Part shown: positions 1 through 10,877 of the stretch, in pieces
Position numbering within the stretch: the stretch's first letter is position 1
Layout of the letters: every line of letters starts with the position of its first letter
From: Pseudoips prasinana
Lineage: Eukaryota; Arthropoda; Insecta; Lepidoptera; Nolidae
Assembly: GCA_951640165.1 (NCBI GenBank)
Contig: OX621256.1
Coordinates: forward strand, 1,922,001-1,986,000
Length of the DNA: 64,000 nucleotides
Direction: 5' to 3'
Program-made: the position numbers and the translations under genes
Notes under the pieces: model-generated
What the model saw: the letters and a program-made list of their open reading frames with translations, nothing else
The model's database searches: none
What the model was told of the DNA's origin: nothing

Positions 1-327
1 GTTACGGATTTAAAACTAAAGTTAGGTACAGTTTGTTTTACGCTTTTATTTAAAAAGAGTTCAGCCACATCTGGTGATGATGCGAGACACTTAGTAATAT
101 CCACGGGTATATTTGCAAAAAAAGCAGCTAAAAAATTGGCAATGGTAAGCTTGTCTGAAACCAGTTCATCACCAATATTCAATACTAATGTTTGATCTCT
201 TGATCTACTTTTACCAGTTTCAGTATTAATTATTTGCCAATAATGTACAGCAAAGTTTGCAAGCGCCAGTAGGTTCTGTTTTACGACTAAGCTTATTGGC
301 TTGATATTCAAAGGTCCATGAAATTGT
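1..327 (-). mobile_element. Non-LTR retrotransposon ORF2 fragment, runs off the window
   Basis: Read on the minus strand this stretch stays open for about 108 codons and leaves the window at position 1. The peptide contains HYWQIINTETGKS, then DELVSDKLTIANFLAAFF and NIPVDITKCLASSPD. This pattern (a W..IN.ETGK block followed by I-A-N-FFA) is typical of the linker between endonuclease and reverse transcriptase in CR1/Jockey-type LINEs. No YADD motif falls inside the window part, so the family call rests on the linker only. It is probably a fragment; a stop codon precedes the frame near 331. Confidence 0.5.
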
Positions 328-528
328 ATCTAAATATTCTAATAACAATTTCCAGATAAAATTACACGCATCAGAAGTCTGCATACATAATGTTGTTATG
401 GAATAACAATTACAAAACAAAATTAAAATAACTGATGAACAGATAATAAAAAATCCAATTTAAATACATAGTATACAACTTGGTTTAACAACATAATTAA
501 TTTTTCTTACGTAAGTGTTCTGATGATC

Positions 529-782
529 TAAGACGCTCGTCGTCAGTTATAATTACCGATTCGTATGTGATCGGCGAGGTAAAACATCTAGGCATGCGGT
601 CAGTCCAAAGATGGGTGACCGTTAGTGGTTTAACTCCTGAGCATCTCCATGCTTCGGAAAGTTTTGGTTCCCGATTGTTGTCATTAGACACCAGTCGATA
701 ACCCATGTTTAGCGCCACTGCCAGTTGAGCTGAGCGGCCTGCATAGCTCCTACACCAGGGTAACCATTGCCCATACGATAAA
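529..782 (+). mobile_element. 5S rRNA-derived SINE, diverged copy
   Basis: The head (about 560-640) has GCGGTCAGTCC followed by AGATGGGTGACCG, matching the C-box part of the internal promoter of 5S rRNA. The tail ends with the family sequence CAGGGTAACCATTGCCCATACGATAA. Better copies lie at 12298, 24984, 33400 and 61750. It is old and not expected to be functional. Confidence 0.6.
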
Positions 783-833
783 GAACAACAAGTGCTCTAA
801 TTGCTTTAGTGGTTCAGTGGTAGTTTAGTTTCA

Positions 834-1146
834 TCTATACATATAATAAAATCGTAGGAAAGTCAAAACTGTACATTGAATATTTTTTAAAAGGGATACT
901 TGGGGCGTGATCTACAATCGATATCGAAACCAAAAATATCGTTTTTAGATTTTTTGTCTGTTTGTCTGTATGTATCACCGGGCTAAACTCAAAAAGTACT
1001 GCATGGACTTACTTCAAATTTTGCATGAATATTACTAAGAGGTCGGGTCAACATGTAGGCTACATATCAGCACGCTATCACTTACGGGGGAGGAGCTGTG
1101 ATAATTTATAAAATTTAACGCGGGTAAAACCGCGGGGCACAGCTAG
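834..1146 (+). mobile_element. Non-autonomous Helitron-like element
   Basis: Starts TCTATAC, ends with the hairpin CGCGGGTAAAACCGCG followed by GGGCACAGCTAG. A 5' TC, a 3' GC hairpin and a CTAG end are Helitron hallmarks. Same family at 8032, 8707, 27646, 27970, 48625 and 51299. No Rep/helicase coding is present. Confidence 0.75.
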
Positions 1147-1413
1147 TAGACAAATAAAGCGTTTTACGTTACTTTGACTGTTAGCCTCTGCTTTCACTGC
1201 TTTGTCAACTCAGGGCTTCAAGATACAGGCTACAGGCTAAAAATAATTCTACACAGAAACCTCATTGGAGGCCTATTATAGAATAAGAAAGGAAATCCAG
1301 GCCCAACGACTCCCACTTAGCTGTCTAAACACCTCTTTTAAAACCTACACTTGAACTATCTACATATTAACACAAAAAATTACGCTAGATATAATCAGAG
1401 AGATATAATCAGA

Positions 1414-1670
1414 CGGTCACCGTGGCCTAGTTGGTAGCGCTCCTGCCTACGAAGCTGGTGGTCCTGGGTTGGAATCCCGGTAAGTGCAAATATTTGTGTG
1501 ATGAGCACTAATATTTGTTTCTGATTCATGGATGCTTTCTATGTATATAAGTATTTATCTATCTATATAAGTATGTATATCGTCGCTTGGTACCCATAGT
1601 ACAAGCTTTGCTTCGTTTGGGGCTAGGATGATCTGTGTGACATTGTCCCTAGATATTATTATTATATAAA
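1414..1670 (+). mobile_element. tRNA-derived SINE, full-length
   Basis: The tRNA-like head has an A box (TGGCCTAGTTGG) and a B-box-like GGTTGGAATCC about 45 bases later, so an RNA polymerase III promoter is recognisable although the B box has a mutation. The body continues through ATATCGTCGC to ACATTGTCCCTAGATATTATTATT. The same family is at 28414 (split) and 55107. Confidence 0.75.
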
Positions 1671-2049
1671 TCGTAAGAATATTTTCACTAGCGAATACCA
1701 ACCGACAACACTTCCTTAACAAAATATTATCATGTTCCGTCGTGTGCGCACGGTAATGTATAATGCGGACACCAATTTACGCAAATGATTACTATAATTA
1801 CACTGTCAGTTCCTGTGACTTCCTCGTCAAGAAAATCGAATACCAACTCATAAGAAAATAACACCCAGACTGTATTAGGTAAGCTGGTAAATCGTTTTGT
1901 TAGTTAAAGGTGGTACACATTGCATTCGTAGTACATTACGCTTTGTACACATAAGTAACACTTACACAAGCAACTTAAAGCTTTAAACAGGCGCGATAAG
2001 CGACATTGTTTTTTTTACTTAACTACTAATACAAAAGAAAAGTAGTATA

Positions 2050-2145
2050 ATGTGTATTATATCAGTTATCTGGTTTCCATAGTAAAAGCTCTGCTTATTT
2101 TGGGATCAGATGGCCATCTGGAATTAATGTCCCAGGATATTTAAA
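2050..2145 (+). mobile_element. Bm1-like SINE tail
   Basis: Contains the repeated tail TCTGGTTTCCATAGTA..GCTCTGCTTA..TGGGATCAGATGGCC and ends TGTCCCAGGATAT. It is a 5'-truncated copy, the tRNA-like head is absent. Confidence 0.6.
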
Positions 2146-2373
2146 TATGATTCTCGAATTTAAGATCAAATAAAACTAACTCATTACATAAAAGTGGATT
2201 TTATCTTGGTGCAGTCTATATAATCAACTTTTATCTGGTAAAAGCAATCAAAGCCGCAGATGTAGCCAGTAATATCGACGGAGATGACTCGTTTGCGGCC
2301 GCCTGCAACTTGCAAATCAGTTAAAATGAAAACGATTGGCTTATTTAGCTGTATATACATTATTGACCTTACA

Positions 2374-2788
2374 TACAATATTTACGGAACAGAGACGTGG
2401 TCGCTCACTATGGGCCTTATTAGACGGCTCAAGGTCACCCAAAGAGCAATGGAAAGGGCTATGCTCGGAGTTTCCCTGCGGGATCGCATCAGAAATGTCG
2501 AAATCCGCAGGCGAACCAAAGTCACCGACATAGCCCGATGAATTGCAAAACTGAAGTGGCAGTGGGCGGGGCACATAGCTCGTAGAACCGATGGCCGTTG
2601 GGGCAGAAAGGTTCTTGAGTGGCGACCACGAACCGGAAGACGCAGCGTGGGCAGGCCCCCTACAAGATGGACCGATGATCTTGTGCGGGTCGCTGGAAAC
2701 TGCTGGAAGCGAATAGCGCAAGACCGGCAATTGTGGAGATCTTTGGGGGAGGCCTTTGTCCTGCAGTGGACGTCTTTCGGCTGATATG
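2374..2788 (+). pseudogene. 3' end of an RTE-like LINE reverse transcriptase, broken
   Basis: In one frame it reads YGTETWSLT, then QRAMERAMLGVSLRDRI, TKVTDIA, then after an in-frame TGA at 2539 continues KLKWQWAGHIARR, then [20 protein letters not shown] and ends near WTSFG. This is the classic C-terminal part of the endonuclease-reverse transcriptases that are abundant in Lepidoptera. The stop sits where the family normally has an arginine or glutamine before V/I-A-K. It ends in TGATGATGATGA, the usual tail. The polymerase core is missing, so this is a 5'-truncated dead copy. Fragments of the same 3' end are at 23399-23605 (+), 16144-16200 (-) and 51590-51697 (+). Confidence 0.8.
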
Positions 2789-2831
2789 ATGATGATGACA
2801 TTATTGACCTGGGAGGAACCTTCTGTGCTAC

Positions 2832-2967
2832 TACGTATACACGGGTACACATCAAGTTATACATTTCCAGTACAAGCTGATCCCGCGTTGTATAGGATTT
2901 CCATACAATGAGAGGTCAGCATATATTGGAAATGTATAACTTGATATGTAGCCGTGTGTACATACAT
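2832..2967. repeat. Fold-back element of about 130 bp
   Basis: The left arm contains CATCAAGTTATACATTTCCA near 2850-2870 and the right arm TGGAAATGTATAACTTGATA near 2928-2947. The homology continues outward through the ACACGG / CCGTGT blocks. Arms are about 35 bp. It looks like a small MITE. Confidence 0.5.
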
Positions 2968-3079
2968 ATATAGGGTTGCTCGTAAAACACCAACCACCTC
3001 GCAAGACTAGATAGCTAACGTCATAAAGATCTTTGGCGAGACCTTTGGTTGAGTCTGTACTCTTTATGATACGAGTAAA

Positions 3080-3247
3080 CTAGCTGTGCCCCGCAGTTTT
3101 ACCCGCATTATACTTTATAAATTATAGCTTATGTGTTAATCCAGGGTTTCAGCTAACTCCATACTAAATTTTATTGAAATCGCTCCAGGCGTTTAGACCT
3201 GAAGAAGTAACTAACTCACAAACTTTTGCCTTTATAATATTAGTAGG
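3080..3247 (-). mobile_element. Helitron-like fragment, second subfamily
   Basis: On the minus strand it ends with the hairpin-CTAG terminus (TGCGGGTAAAACTGCGG then CACAGCTAG). The internal sequence (AAATCGCTCCAGGCGTTTAGACC) differs from the copy at 834, so it is a different subfamily. Confidence 0.55.
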
Positions 3248-3751
3248 ATTGTACCTGGCGAGATGTTTTGGTGGTGACACAATTTAATATAACTATATAA
3301 CTCTTGACTACTCTTTCTAATTTAACTGTAATTAACATTTTAATAGAATTATTTAAATTTGTGTGTAATTTTTTGATAAATGATGACATTATTTTTATAT
3401 TATTTGTATTGTAAATTTTAATTGTGTATTTTATTTATGTGTGCAAATTCAGATACAAATTATTTTGTTTATGAATAAATAAATGACTAAATTAATTTAA
3501 TAAGTTTGTTTACTGGTAGCTTGTTGGATACTATTTTTGGATTTGTCTTTGGTGTACAGCTCATAAGTTAGCTCAGCTCATTTTATTATATATGGAAATT
3601 TCGGTATACTCTGCTGTGCATAATATCCTACACCTTTGACCAGGAATGAATGGATGTCATACAGCGGATATGATGATACTGACGCAAAACTCGAGTTTTA
3701 ACATCCTATACTTGACTCAAAGGCACACTAACTAACCCCTACGGATAAATC
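3248..3751. other. AT-rich stretch, nothing recognised
   Basis: Low-complexity AT-rich DNA. I see no open frame, promoter or repeat that I can name. Confidence 0.5.
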
Positions 3752-3796
3752 TTAACGAATATATCTTAACGAATATATCTTAACGAATATATCACA
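3752..3796. repeat. Short tandem repeat, 14-bp unit
   Basis: About three copies of TCTTAACGAATATA in direct tandem. Confidence 0.8.
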
Positions 3797-3801
3797 AAAT
3801 T

Positions 3802-4032
3802 GTGTATTCACTTTATCAGGGTTGGGTCAGGGTAAAATTTACCTCAGCCGGGGGTTGCGGAAACATCGTACGTTTCCGCTACTCCCGGCGCAGGTTTGAG
3901 ATGGAACACCGGGATGGTTTGAGTCAGGAGGAGTCTGACATACCCCTCCCCAAGGCGGAGGACATTCATATAGGAATTCCGATCCCGGAAAAAAAGGGTA
4001 TCTTTTACTTAGATAATCATTCCTGGGGATAA
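3802..4032 (+). CDS. Unrecognised 76-codon ORF, probably repeat-derived
   Basis: The frame opens with MYSLYQGWVRVKF, contains an arginine-rich RYSRRRFEMEHRDGLS and an acidic SQEESDIPLPKAED, and stops at 4032. Its GC content is higher than the DNA around it, which suggests it came from elsewhere. I do not recognise a domain. No splice sites or Kozak-like context support a host gene, and a retroelement remnant is the likeliest source. Confidence 0.25.
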   Translation: MYSLYQGWVRVKFTSAGGCGNIVRFRYSRRRFEMEHRDGLSQEESDIPLPKAEDIHIGIPIPEKKGIFYLDNHSWG

Positions 4033-4136
4033 AGCGAGTGAACCGGCCTGCAGAAAGCTAGTAAAGTAGATAAATCCACATGAAGCTTTCCAAAGGTTCA
4101 GTGACGTACACAATATGCAAATGGTTTGTAAATATA

Positions 4137-4177
4137 TCTCGTACGTCATCTTAATTTAATTTAGATGACGTACGAGA
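4137..4177. repeat. Short palindrome, 15-bp arms
   Basis: Arms TCTCGTACGTCATCT and its exact complement are separated by 11 nt. One of a series of short-loop inverted duplications in this window. Confidence 0.8.
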
Positions 4178-4439
4178 ACAAAGACCGCTATAAATAGCCA
4201 AGTACCTTTAAAATGGGATCACGAGTGCTTAAGCAATTAACCGTTTCCTACAGAAAACTCGTCGGGAAACTCTTCAACGAGCCATAAAAACGTTATCGAG
4301 GTTATAAGATTAAATCAAATTAACGAAAAAAGATAAAATATTACCTTTTTAATTATGAAAAGCATTTTTGGTAACCAGGAATAGACAAGAGTACCTTCAA
4401 GAAATCTGTTACTCGTTACCTTTGGACACAAGAAAAGTA

Positions 4440-4548
4440 TCATAATTATGTAGTATATCAGTTAACTGGTATCCATAGTACAAGCTCTGCTTAGTTTGGG
4501 ATCAGATGGCCGTGAGTGAATAATGTCCCAGGATATTATTATTATTTC
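4440..4548 (+). mobile_element. Bm1-like SINE tail
   Basis: Carries GTATCCATAGTACAAGCTC..TGCTTAGTTTGGGATCAG and ends TGTCCCAGGATATTATTATT. It is 5'-truncated. Confidence 0.65.
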
Positions 4549-4807
4549 CTCAATAAATTTGTTTTATAAATATATATTATTATATATATATGTTTCTCGG
4601 TATACACCGGTATCGTAAGGAGAACAAAGCCAAGCCAAGCCAAGTGTCAACCAAGGAGATTAGTAGGTACTAAGTTGCGATGAACAAACCAGAGTTGACG
4701 ATATTTCTTGATCGTTAGTCTTTAAAAATTTCCAAACTATCCTGCACGTGTAGATAGTGACGGCTTCTTGAAGATATCTATACGTAGGTATAAGGTGGTA
4801 AATCTGA
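4549..4807. other. Simple-sequence and AT-rich DNA
   Basis: Contains a short TA run (about 4573-4592) and CAAGC repeats near 4628-4645. Nothing coding is seen. Confidence 0.5.
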
Positions 4808-5115
4808 AGAGTGAGAGGGAGTCACTTTGGAGGGAACTAGACCTAAATAAATTAAACGCGGGGTTAATTCAGTCAATTTTATCTCAACCAACTTCAGAAG
4901 GTGCCAGAAAATTATGCCGTTTAATAACAGTTCTTCATGTGTGACTCCATTTCACCCTTATCACAAATTATATTAATAGATATACATATTATTTAGTTGT
5001 TCAATGTAGTTAAAGTATAATATTAAGTTCTAATGTTATTTAATGTAAAAGGCACGATGGGGTTGGCATATCAGTTTAGATAAAAACCCCAAATAAAAAG
5101 AGAGTAAAAAAAAAG
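4808..5115 (+). pseudogene. Possible retroposed 3' end with poly(A)
   Basis: One frame reads ESLWRELDLNKLNAG, then LSQPTSEGARKLCRLITVLHV and a stop at about 4944. About 140 bases later there is CAAATAAAAAGAGAGT followed by an A-run. A coding tail, AATAAA and a poly(A) run make up the 3' end of a reverse-transcribed element. I cannot name the family; a LINE ORF2 C terminus is the best guess. Confidence 0.35.
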
Positions 5116-6117
5116 GTGGTAAATCAAATGGTTTTAGTGAATAGTTAGATCGAACTTGATAACCTTCTTTTGAAGTCGATGAAAAACATAGAAACGTTTT
5201 TTACTATTTCTTATGACAACCGTCTTTTATAAATACAGAGACAAGTTAGCATGCGGGCGCAAGTGAAAATATCGCGTGATCCAATGCTACGCGTCGACGC
5301 GCTCTACGCTCGTGTTCCGTATTAAACTCGAGCAGAATCAGTTACAAATCGCAGTAATTTGTATTTAATTACATGTCTCCTAGAGTAAACTCTCAATCTC
5401 ATAGATCAACGAACCCCTATTATATAAATTGGCTTCGCCTATTAACGTCGAGCGAGAGCTGAACAAAACGTCCCTGTCTTGTGTCTTTGTCGTCCAGTCC
5501 CAAGCCTGTGAAGCAGCCTTTGCTAAAAAGGCAGTTTTATATTGCTGGATGGTTTAAGTCCCTATTCGCCTTTATTGTCCGATGGAGCAGTGAAAGCTTC
5601 CAAAAACCATGTATTTAAAGTGTACCTATATGTACTGACTGACATCCTTACACCAATAAAAATATAATAGGTACCACGTGTTTCTTATTAGAGTCGACTG
5701 CTAACTGTTAACGGACACGCAAATTCACGTAATAGTAAATCAACTTTTTTTATTATTAAAAACTAACTACTTACGAATTAACCTAAGAAAGACTTAGGTA
5801 TAATTTAAATTTGGTATATAAACCAGTTCGCAAAAATTGTTGACACGGCTGCACGGAAAAAAGGGAATAATTGTATCCTTAATTCTTTTTCGATCGGGGA
5901 AATTTTCAACATATGTTTTCTTCAATGTGTAATGATGCTATAAGATAGAGTCGAGATATATGTATATGCACACCAAACAATTTCTAAACCCATACATTAA
6001 TTCAAAGGGAAGCCACAACATTTTGAATATATCCCCCTTAAAAGGCCACAGATAGATATGTTACATCGATTTTAGATGGACATTATCGCAGGGTACCGAC
6101 GAGGCAAATGAGATTAA
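5116..6117. other. Intergenic DNA, nothing recognised
   Basis: About 1 kb with no open frame of note and no repeat that I can match to others in the window. Confidence 0.45.
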
Positions 6118-6165
6118 AATCTCAGTAATTAACGCATGTTTTCGCATATGTTAATTACTGAGATT
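6118..6165. repeat. Short palindrome, 16-bp arms
   Basis: Arms AATCTCAGTAATTAAC and its exact complement flank a 16-nt loop. Confidence 0.85.
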
Positions 6166-6179
6166 AGTTCGGAGATACT

Positions 6180-7300
6180 TACGAAGTCCATGATTATATA
6201 ACGAGGTAAAAATCAGATATGTTACTCATAATGACGCTAAATAGACGTATAGTATCGGCCTTAAAAGAAGTTTCAATGAAGGATTAACACATGTTTTCCC
6301 AAGCATTCGTTTTTTTTTATTATTCATTTATAACTTTATGCACATCAAATAGTACAAAGGCGGACTTAATGCCCAAGGCATTTTCTGCCAGTCAACCTTA
6401 GAGTGGTGCAGAGATAGCATTTTAATTATTTATTATATTTCTTAAGAAAACTTACAGGTAGGTTACAGACTAAATAAAAAATAGTAGAATAAAGTCGATT
6501 ACAAGTTCCATTCGTAGACTGTAAGCCCATGATTTAATAACGAGGCGTAAGCCCGAAAGTGAAAGGGCAGGTACCAACTTAAAGTTGCTACGCATAATGA
6601 CGCCAAATTGATGTTTAGTATCAGACTTAAACGGAGTTTCAGTGTAGAATTAACACATGTTTTTACAAGCCTTAATTTCAAAGATTAATTCGAAGGGACT
6701 TACTAATTCGATATAACTAGGCATAAACCAAATAACAAGACAATGTGTACCACTTACAAGTTGTTACTCATAGTAACGCTAAATAGACGTTTATATCAGA
6801 CTTAAATGTAGTTTTAGTGTAAAATTAATACATGTTTTCACAAGCATTAGAGTCAGAAATTATTTCGGAGACACATACTAAGCCCATAATTATATAACGA
6901 GAAATATGCCGTATAATAACGGAACATATAGAACTCAAGACTGCACTCAATAATAACGCTAAATTCACAACAAGCATTAGAGTCAGAAATTATTGCGGTG
7001 ACACATACTAAGCCCATAATTATATAACGAGAAATATGCCGTACAATAACGGAACATATAGAACTCAAGACTGCACTCAAATGAAGCTAAATAGACGTTA
7101 TTATCAGACTCAAATGTAGTTTAGTGCAAAATTAACACATGTTTTCATAATCATTAGAGTCATAGATTACTTCGGAAAGACTTCCTATGCCCATAATTAC
7201 ATAACGAGACAAATAATAATATTTATTTCTGGAAGTTACAGATGCTTAAGTTAACATATAGGAGCTGTTACTCATAATGACGCTAAATAGACGTATAAAA
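6180..7300. repeat. Degenerate satellite-like tandem repeat
   Basis: A unit with the landmarks GCCCATAATTATATAACGAG, GTTACTCATAATGACGC, TAAATAGACGT and TTAACACATGTTTTC recurs about six times (around 6222, 6590, 6765, 6940, 7070 and 7266). Spacing varies because of deletions and one interruption (6317-6515). Two neighbouring copies at 6846-6950 and 6976-7080 are nearly identical with a 130-bp period, so local duplication is recent. Confidence 0.7.
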
Positions 7301-7710
7301 GTAGCTCCAACCTTAGCCAGACGTATGGTATTACATCGATACTAAATTACCCAGTGTCAGAATAAGGAAACCATTTAGCCTCGGCTCCAACAGCACCGGT
7401 AGCGTGGTTGGCAGTAATTGTGACACGCGGATAAAAACGCACCGATCGCATGTCAGTACTAAACTAAAACTATTTTTTAAAGGTTTTCGAAGCTATGTAT
7501 CCGGAAGATGTCACGCAGCGGTCTAGAAACGACTCGGAAGAGAATTCTTTTAATGTCAGTAACATGAACGTAATAACTTGGGTGATTTGTGAAACATCTT
7601 GAGGGCAAATCAATACAAATGAGATTACAAAATCAACGCGCTGGAAGAAAGACAGCAATCAAAAGGATAAATCCAATACTTGTATCTCAGAAAGGCGTAC
7701 ATGTTTTGCT
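7301..7710. other. No recognised feature
   Basis: Short frames on both strands here have no domain or splice support. Confidence 0.4.
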
Positions 7711-7876
7711 GTGTAGTGACGACATAGAATATCATCACCCCATCTTATCCCATGGGGGGCGTAGAAATCGACCGAGGGAATACCTACCATAGAACGGGCA
7801 TCAGCGTTTTTATGTGAACCATCAAACTACGATTGCCAACCCGTCTGCCAAGCGTGGCGATTATGAGATATCCCCG
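7711..7876 (+). repeat. Dispersed repeat family A copy
   Basis: Core: GTGTRGTGACGRC, CATCACCCCATCTYATCCC, GGGGGCGTAGAARTCGACC, then ATTGCCAACCCGTCTGCCAA and GCGTGGCGATTATG. Other copies are at 18333, 32344, 36250 and 36948 (+) and a part at 16219 (-). It has no terminal repeats that I can see. A 3' fragment of a longer LINE or a SINE body is possible. Confidence 0.7.
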
Positions 7877-8031
7877 ATTTATTGGGGTCATCATTGACAT
7901 AACGTCATTGACATGATAACGATGATGATGATTATTATTAGGGTAACTAGGGAAAATACTTGCGGGGCAGTCTTTGGGGACTGCCGATATAAAAGAGAAC
8001 ACACATTTTTTTACACTTCTAATCTAAATAA

Positions 8032-8338
8032 TCTATACATAGGTATAATAAAATCGTAAGAAAGTCAAAACTGTACATTAAATATTTTTTTAAAAGGATA
8101 CTCAGGGCGTGATCTACAATCGATATCAAACTTATAGTTTTTAGAATTTTTGTCTGTATGTATGTCCGGGTTAAACTCAAAAAGTAGGTACTGCATGGAT
8201 TTACTTAAAATTTTGCATGAATATTACTAAGAGGTCGGGTCAACATATAGGCTACATATTATCACGCTATCACCTACGGGGGAGGAGCTGTGATAATTTA
8301 TAAAATTTAACGCGGGTAGAACTGCGGGGCACCGCTAG
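8032..8338 (+). mobile_element. Non-autonomous Helitron-like element
   Basis: Starts TCTATAC and ends GCGGGTAGAACTGCGGGG..CCGCTAG. Same family as 834-1146. Confidence 0.7.
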
Positions 8339-8358
8339 TCTACAATGTAATAATTACA

Positions 8359-8515
8359 CATATAGCTCATGGGATCACATGGCGATGAACCAAGCTTCAC
8401 GCTTTCTTTTTCACCCAAAAAGTACTGAACACAGTATACATATAGCTCATGGGAATCGTGCCGTGACGATGACGTAAGTTCCATGATTTTCTTTCAACCA
8501 AAAAAGGTTTCATTT
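8359..8515. repeat. Imperfect direct repeat of about 86 bp
   Basis: TACACATATAGCTCATGGGA and then ..TTTCTTTTCACC-AAAAA is repeated as TATACATATAGCTCATGGGA and ..TTTCTTTCAACCAAAAAA. Confidence 0.5.
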
Positions 8516-8706
8516 AAAAAATCCTGTAACGCGGTAGACTTAACACACGTGTTCACGAACACAAAGCACGTCCAGACTTAAAATAACTGTACAGGGTTTA
8601 ATGTAATTAGTGTTCAGCGGCCAAATGGGCTGTTGGGAAAACTTAAAACAACTATTATTTAGTTTTTTGTTTTGTATTTTATTAATTTTTTGTTCTATTA
8701 TTTGAT

Positions 8707-9023
8707 ATAGCTGTGCCCCGCGGTTTTACCCACGTTAAATTTTTGAATAATTATCACAGCTCCTCCCCCGTAGGTGATAGTGTGATAATACGTAGCCTAT
8801 ATGTTAACCCGACCTCTTAGTAATATTCATGCAAAATTTGAAGTTAATCCATGCAGTACTTTTTGAGTTTAGCCCGGACATACATACAGACAAATAGACA
8901 TAAATTCAAAAAAAACTATATATTTGGCTTCGATATCGATTGTTGATTAAATCCCAAGTATCCTTTTTAAAAAAAATTCAATGTACAGTTTTGATTTTCC
9001 TACTATTTTATTATATGTATAGA
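8707..9023 (-). mobile_element. Non-autonomous Helitron-like element
   Basis: Inverted relative to the copy at 8032. It has the full hairpin end (CGTGGGTAAAACCGCGG) and the TCTATAC start at 9017-9023. The last bases read CTAT instead of CTAG. Confidence 0.7.
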
Positions 9024-9410
9024 TATAGATAATTTCTACAGTTAACATAAAACAAGAAAGCGAAGAAAGTGCCATTGTTACGTGAAAACTGATTCAAAAC
9101 ACCCATTTCATCGCAAATAAATGCTTTCATTTCTAAACTCTAAAAAGTTAATCCTTTGTCTCTGTCTACCTCTCTGGGAAACAGGCGTGAGTCTATGTAT
9201 GTATATAATTAGTTAACTAAACCACTACTTAAATTGCAAGATGATGACTTTTCCACATAAAGTATAAATTTTATATTTCTATATCTACCCGAGTGAAGCC
9301 AGGGCGGTAGGCTAGTTTTAAGTATTTAAAATTAGTGTTATACACGTATTTCTTTCAATTTTATACTATTTTTAAACCAAATATCATCAACCGGTGAGCA
9401 TTTATGAAGA

Positions 9411-9510
9411 ATATACAGACAGTAAACGAGGCAAATGAGGTGTGCAAAGATCGTGACAAATCTGAAATTAGTTGTATCTGCCTACTCCGCTGGGAAACAG
9501 ACGTGAGTGA
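9411..9510 (+). repeat. Dispersed repeat family I copy
   Basis: CAGTAAACGAGGCAAATGAG, GTGTGCAAAG.TCGTGACAAA and CTGCCTACTCC.CTGGGAAACA recur at 22562-22655 (+) and at 34140-34225 (-). A partial copy lies at about 9150-9200. Confidence 0.6.
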
Positions 9511-9870
9511 GACAAAAAAAATCTAATAAGCGCCGATGACATAAAACACTAATTTGAATTACAATGTATTGGACAAACACTTCAACAGTCGTTATATGAC
9601 ATAGAGTCGCAAGACGTCAACTAAATGGTCATGACTTCATGACATCATCGGATGCGAACTTGTTCTAGTAATTTGGGGTAATGTGGTGTAGTCGCTACAA
9701 ATGTACTGAATAGCCGCGACTGATGAAATAATGCGTCAGAACAAAGACAAAGACAATTGCGTAACGAAGATTTAAGTGGGACTACCCTCCCTGTCTCGGA
9801 GGGCACGTTCAGGCACTACGTCCTGTTCGCAAATAGAATTTTACGACTATCGTTACACGTATTCAGAGGG
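9511..9870. other. No recognised feature
   Basis: No coding signal or repeat match seen. Confidence 0.4.
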
Positions 9871-10164
9871 CTAATAGAATCTGACAGCTGATCTAATCGA
9901 CTCGGTTACTGTTTTTCTATGAGTCTGCGAGTCAGTTGGTAGTTTAATCCCAGTAGCTTGCTGCAACAGGTCAGATTGGGATCTCAATAGAAATTGGGAA
10001 AATGATTGTTCTATATCTCCTACGGCCCTGTCCATAGCTTTGTCATAGTAATGGGTAAAATCGATACCAGTTACAGCAGATATGTTCGAATTGAGGTCGT
10101 AAGCATGTATTGAATTGAGAAAATCATTTGGGCTCAACTTATGTCCATAAATGTCTTCCGTCAT
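9871..10164 (-). CDS. Orphan ORF of 97 codons, function unknown
   Basis: The minus-strand frame starts at ATG 10164 (an in-frame TAG lies a few codons upstream) and stops at 9871. The peptide has a balanced, soluble composition: MTEDIYGHKLSPNDFL at the start, an aspartate-rich IDFTHYYDKAMDRAVGD, an amphipathic helix-like stretch EQSFSQFLLRSQSDLLQQ and a basic end. No signal peptide or membrane segment is seen. I recognise no domain. It may be a small host gene, an exon, or a relic of a mobile element. Its composition is less biased than that of chance frames nearby. Confidence 0.35.
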   Translation of the reverse strand: MTEDIYGHKLSPNDFLNSIHAYDLNSNISAVTGIDFTHYYDKAMDRAVGDIEQSFSQFLLRSQSDLLQQATGIKLPTDSQTHRKTVTESIRSAVRFY

Positions 10165-10639
10165 TGATACATTTGCCTATTTGAGCAGTTTGTCAGCTTT
10201 TGTATGAGGCAGGTGATTCCTCACCTTATATGTATATTGCCTAATTGGATAGCCTTAATTTGACATAATCTTAAGCTAAATTATAAGCAGAAATCCAATC
10301 AATAAGTTATTATTTATTGCAGATTAATAGTTATTTTATTGTCCATCTTAAATTATTTCTGACCTGGTTTGACAAATTTTAAACCATGACGCCATGACTA
10401 CATGGGTTTGATTAAGCATTGGTTTTCATAACATATAATTATAATATACACGATCATCGAATATGGCTGCCATAGCCATCTTCGGGCACGCCAACGCCGT
10501 ACCGACTAGGAATTCAAGCGGTGGCCATGACTGAAATCGATTTGACCAATAATCATCACAAGATCATCGGCGTACGTCGCAACAATGTAGAAACCCTACC
10601 AAAACAGTAATCAAAGATGACGAAGATTCATCTCTCAAT
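10165..10639. other. No recognised feature
   Basis: AT-rich DNA without a supported frame. Confidence 0.4.
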
Positions 10640-10877
10640 GGGCCAGCGCAGACAGAGAGGAGCGCAGCGGAGAGGATTTTATTAAGGCACTAGAAAATTA
10701 ACTTTAAAACTATTTAAATAAAGTGCATGTATGCCTGAACATTATAATGCGCGAGACTGCGCGAGCATTTTATCAGGTTCAAGCATATATGCACTTTATT
10801 CCTATAGCTCTAAAGTTGATTTTCTATTGCCTTAATAAAATCCTCTCCGCTGCGCTCCTCTCTGTCTGCGCTGGCCC
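10640..10877. mobile_element. Hairpin MITE with arms of about 100 bp
   Basis: The left end GGGCCAGCGCAGACAGAGAG and the right end CTCTCTGTCTGCGCTGGCCC are exact inverted copies. The homology continues through GGAGCGCAGCGGAGAGGATT and on to AAGTGCAT.TATGC / GCATATATGCACTT. The centre is about 40 bp. The whole element can fold back on itself. It has no coding capacity. Confidence 0.8.

Noticed and set aside
2341..2864. Minus-strand frames of 160-169 codons
   Set aside because: They are mirror frames of the RTE-like reverse transcriptase coded on the plus strand.
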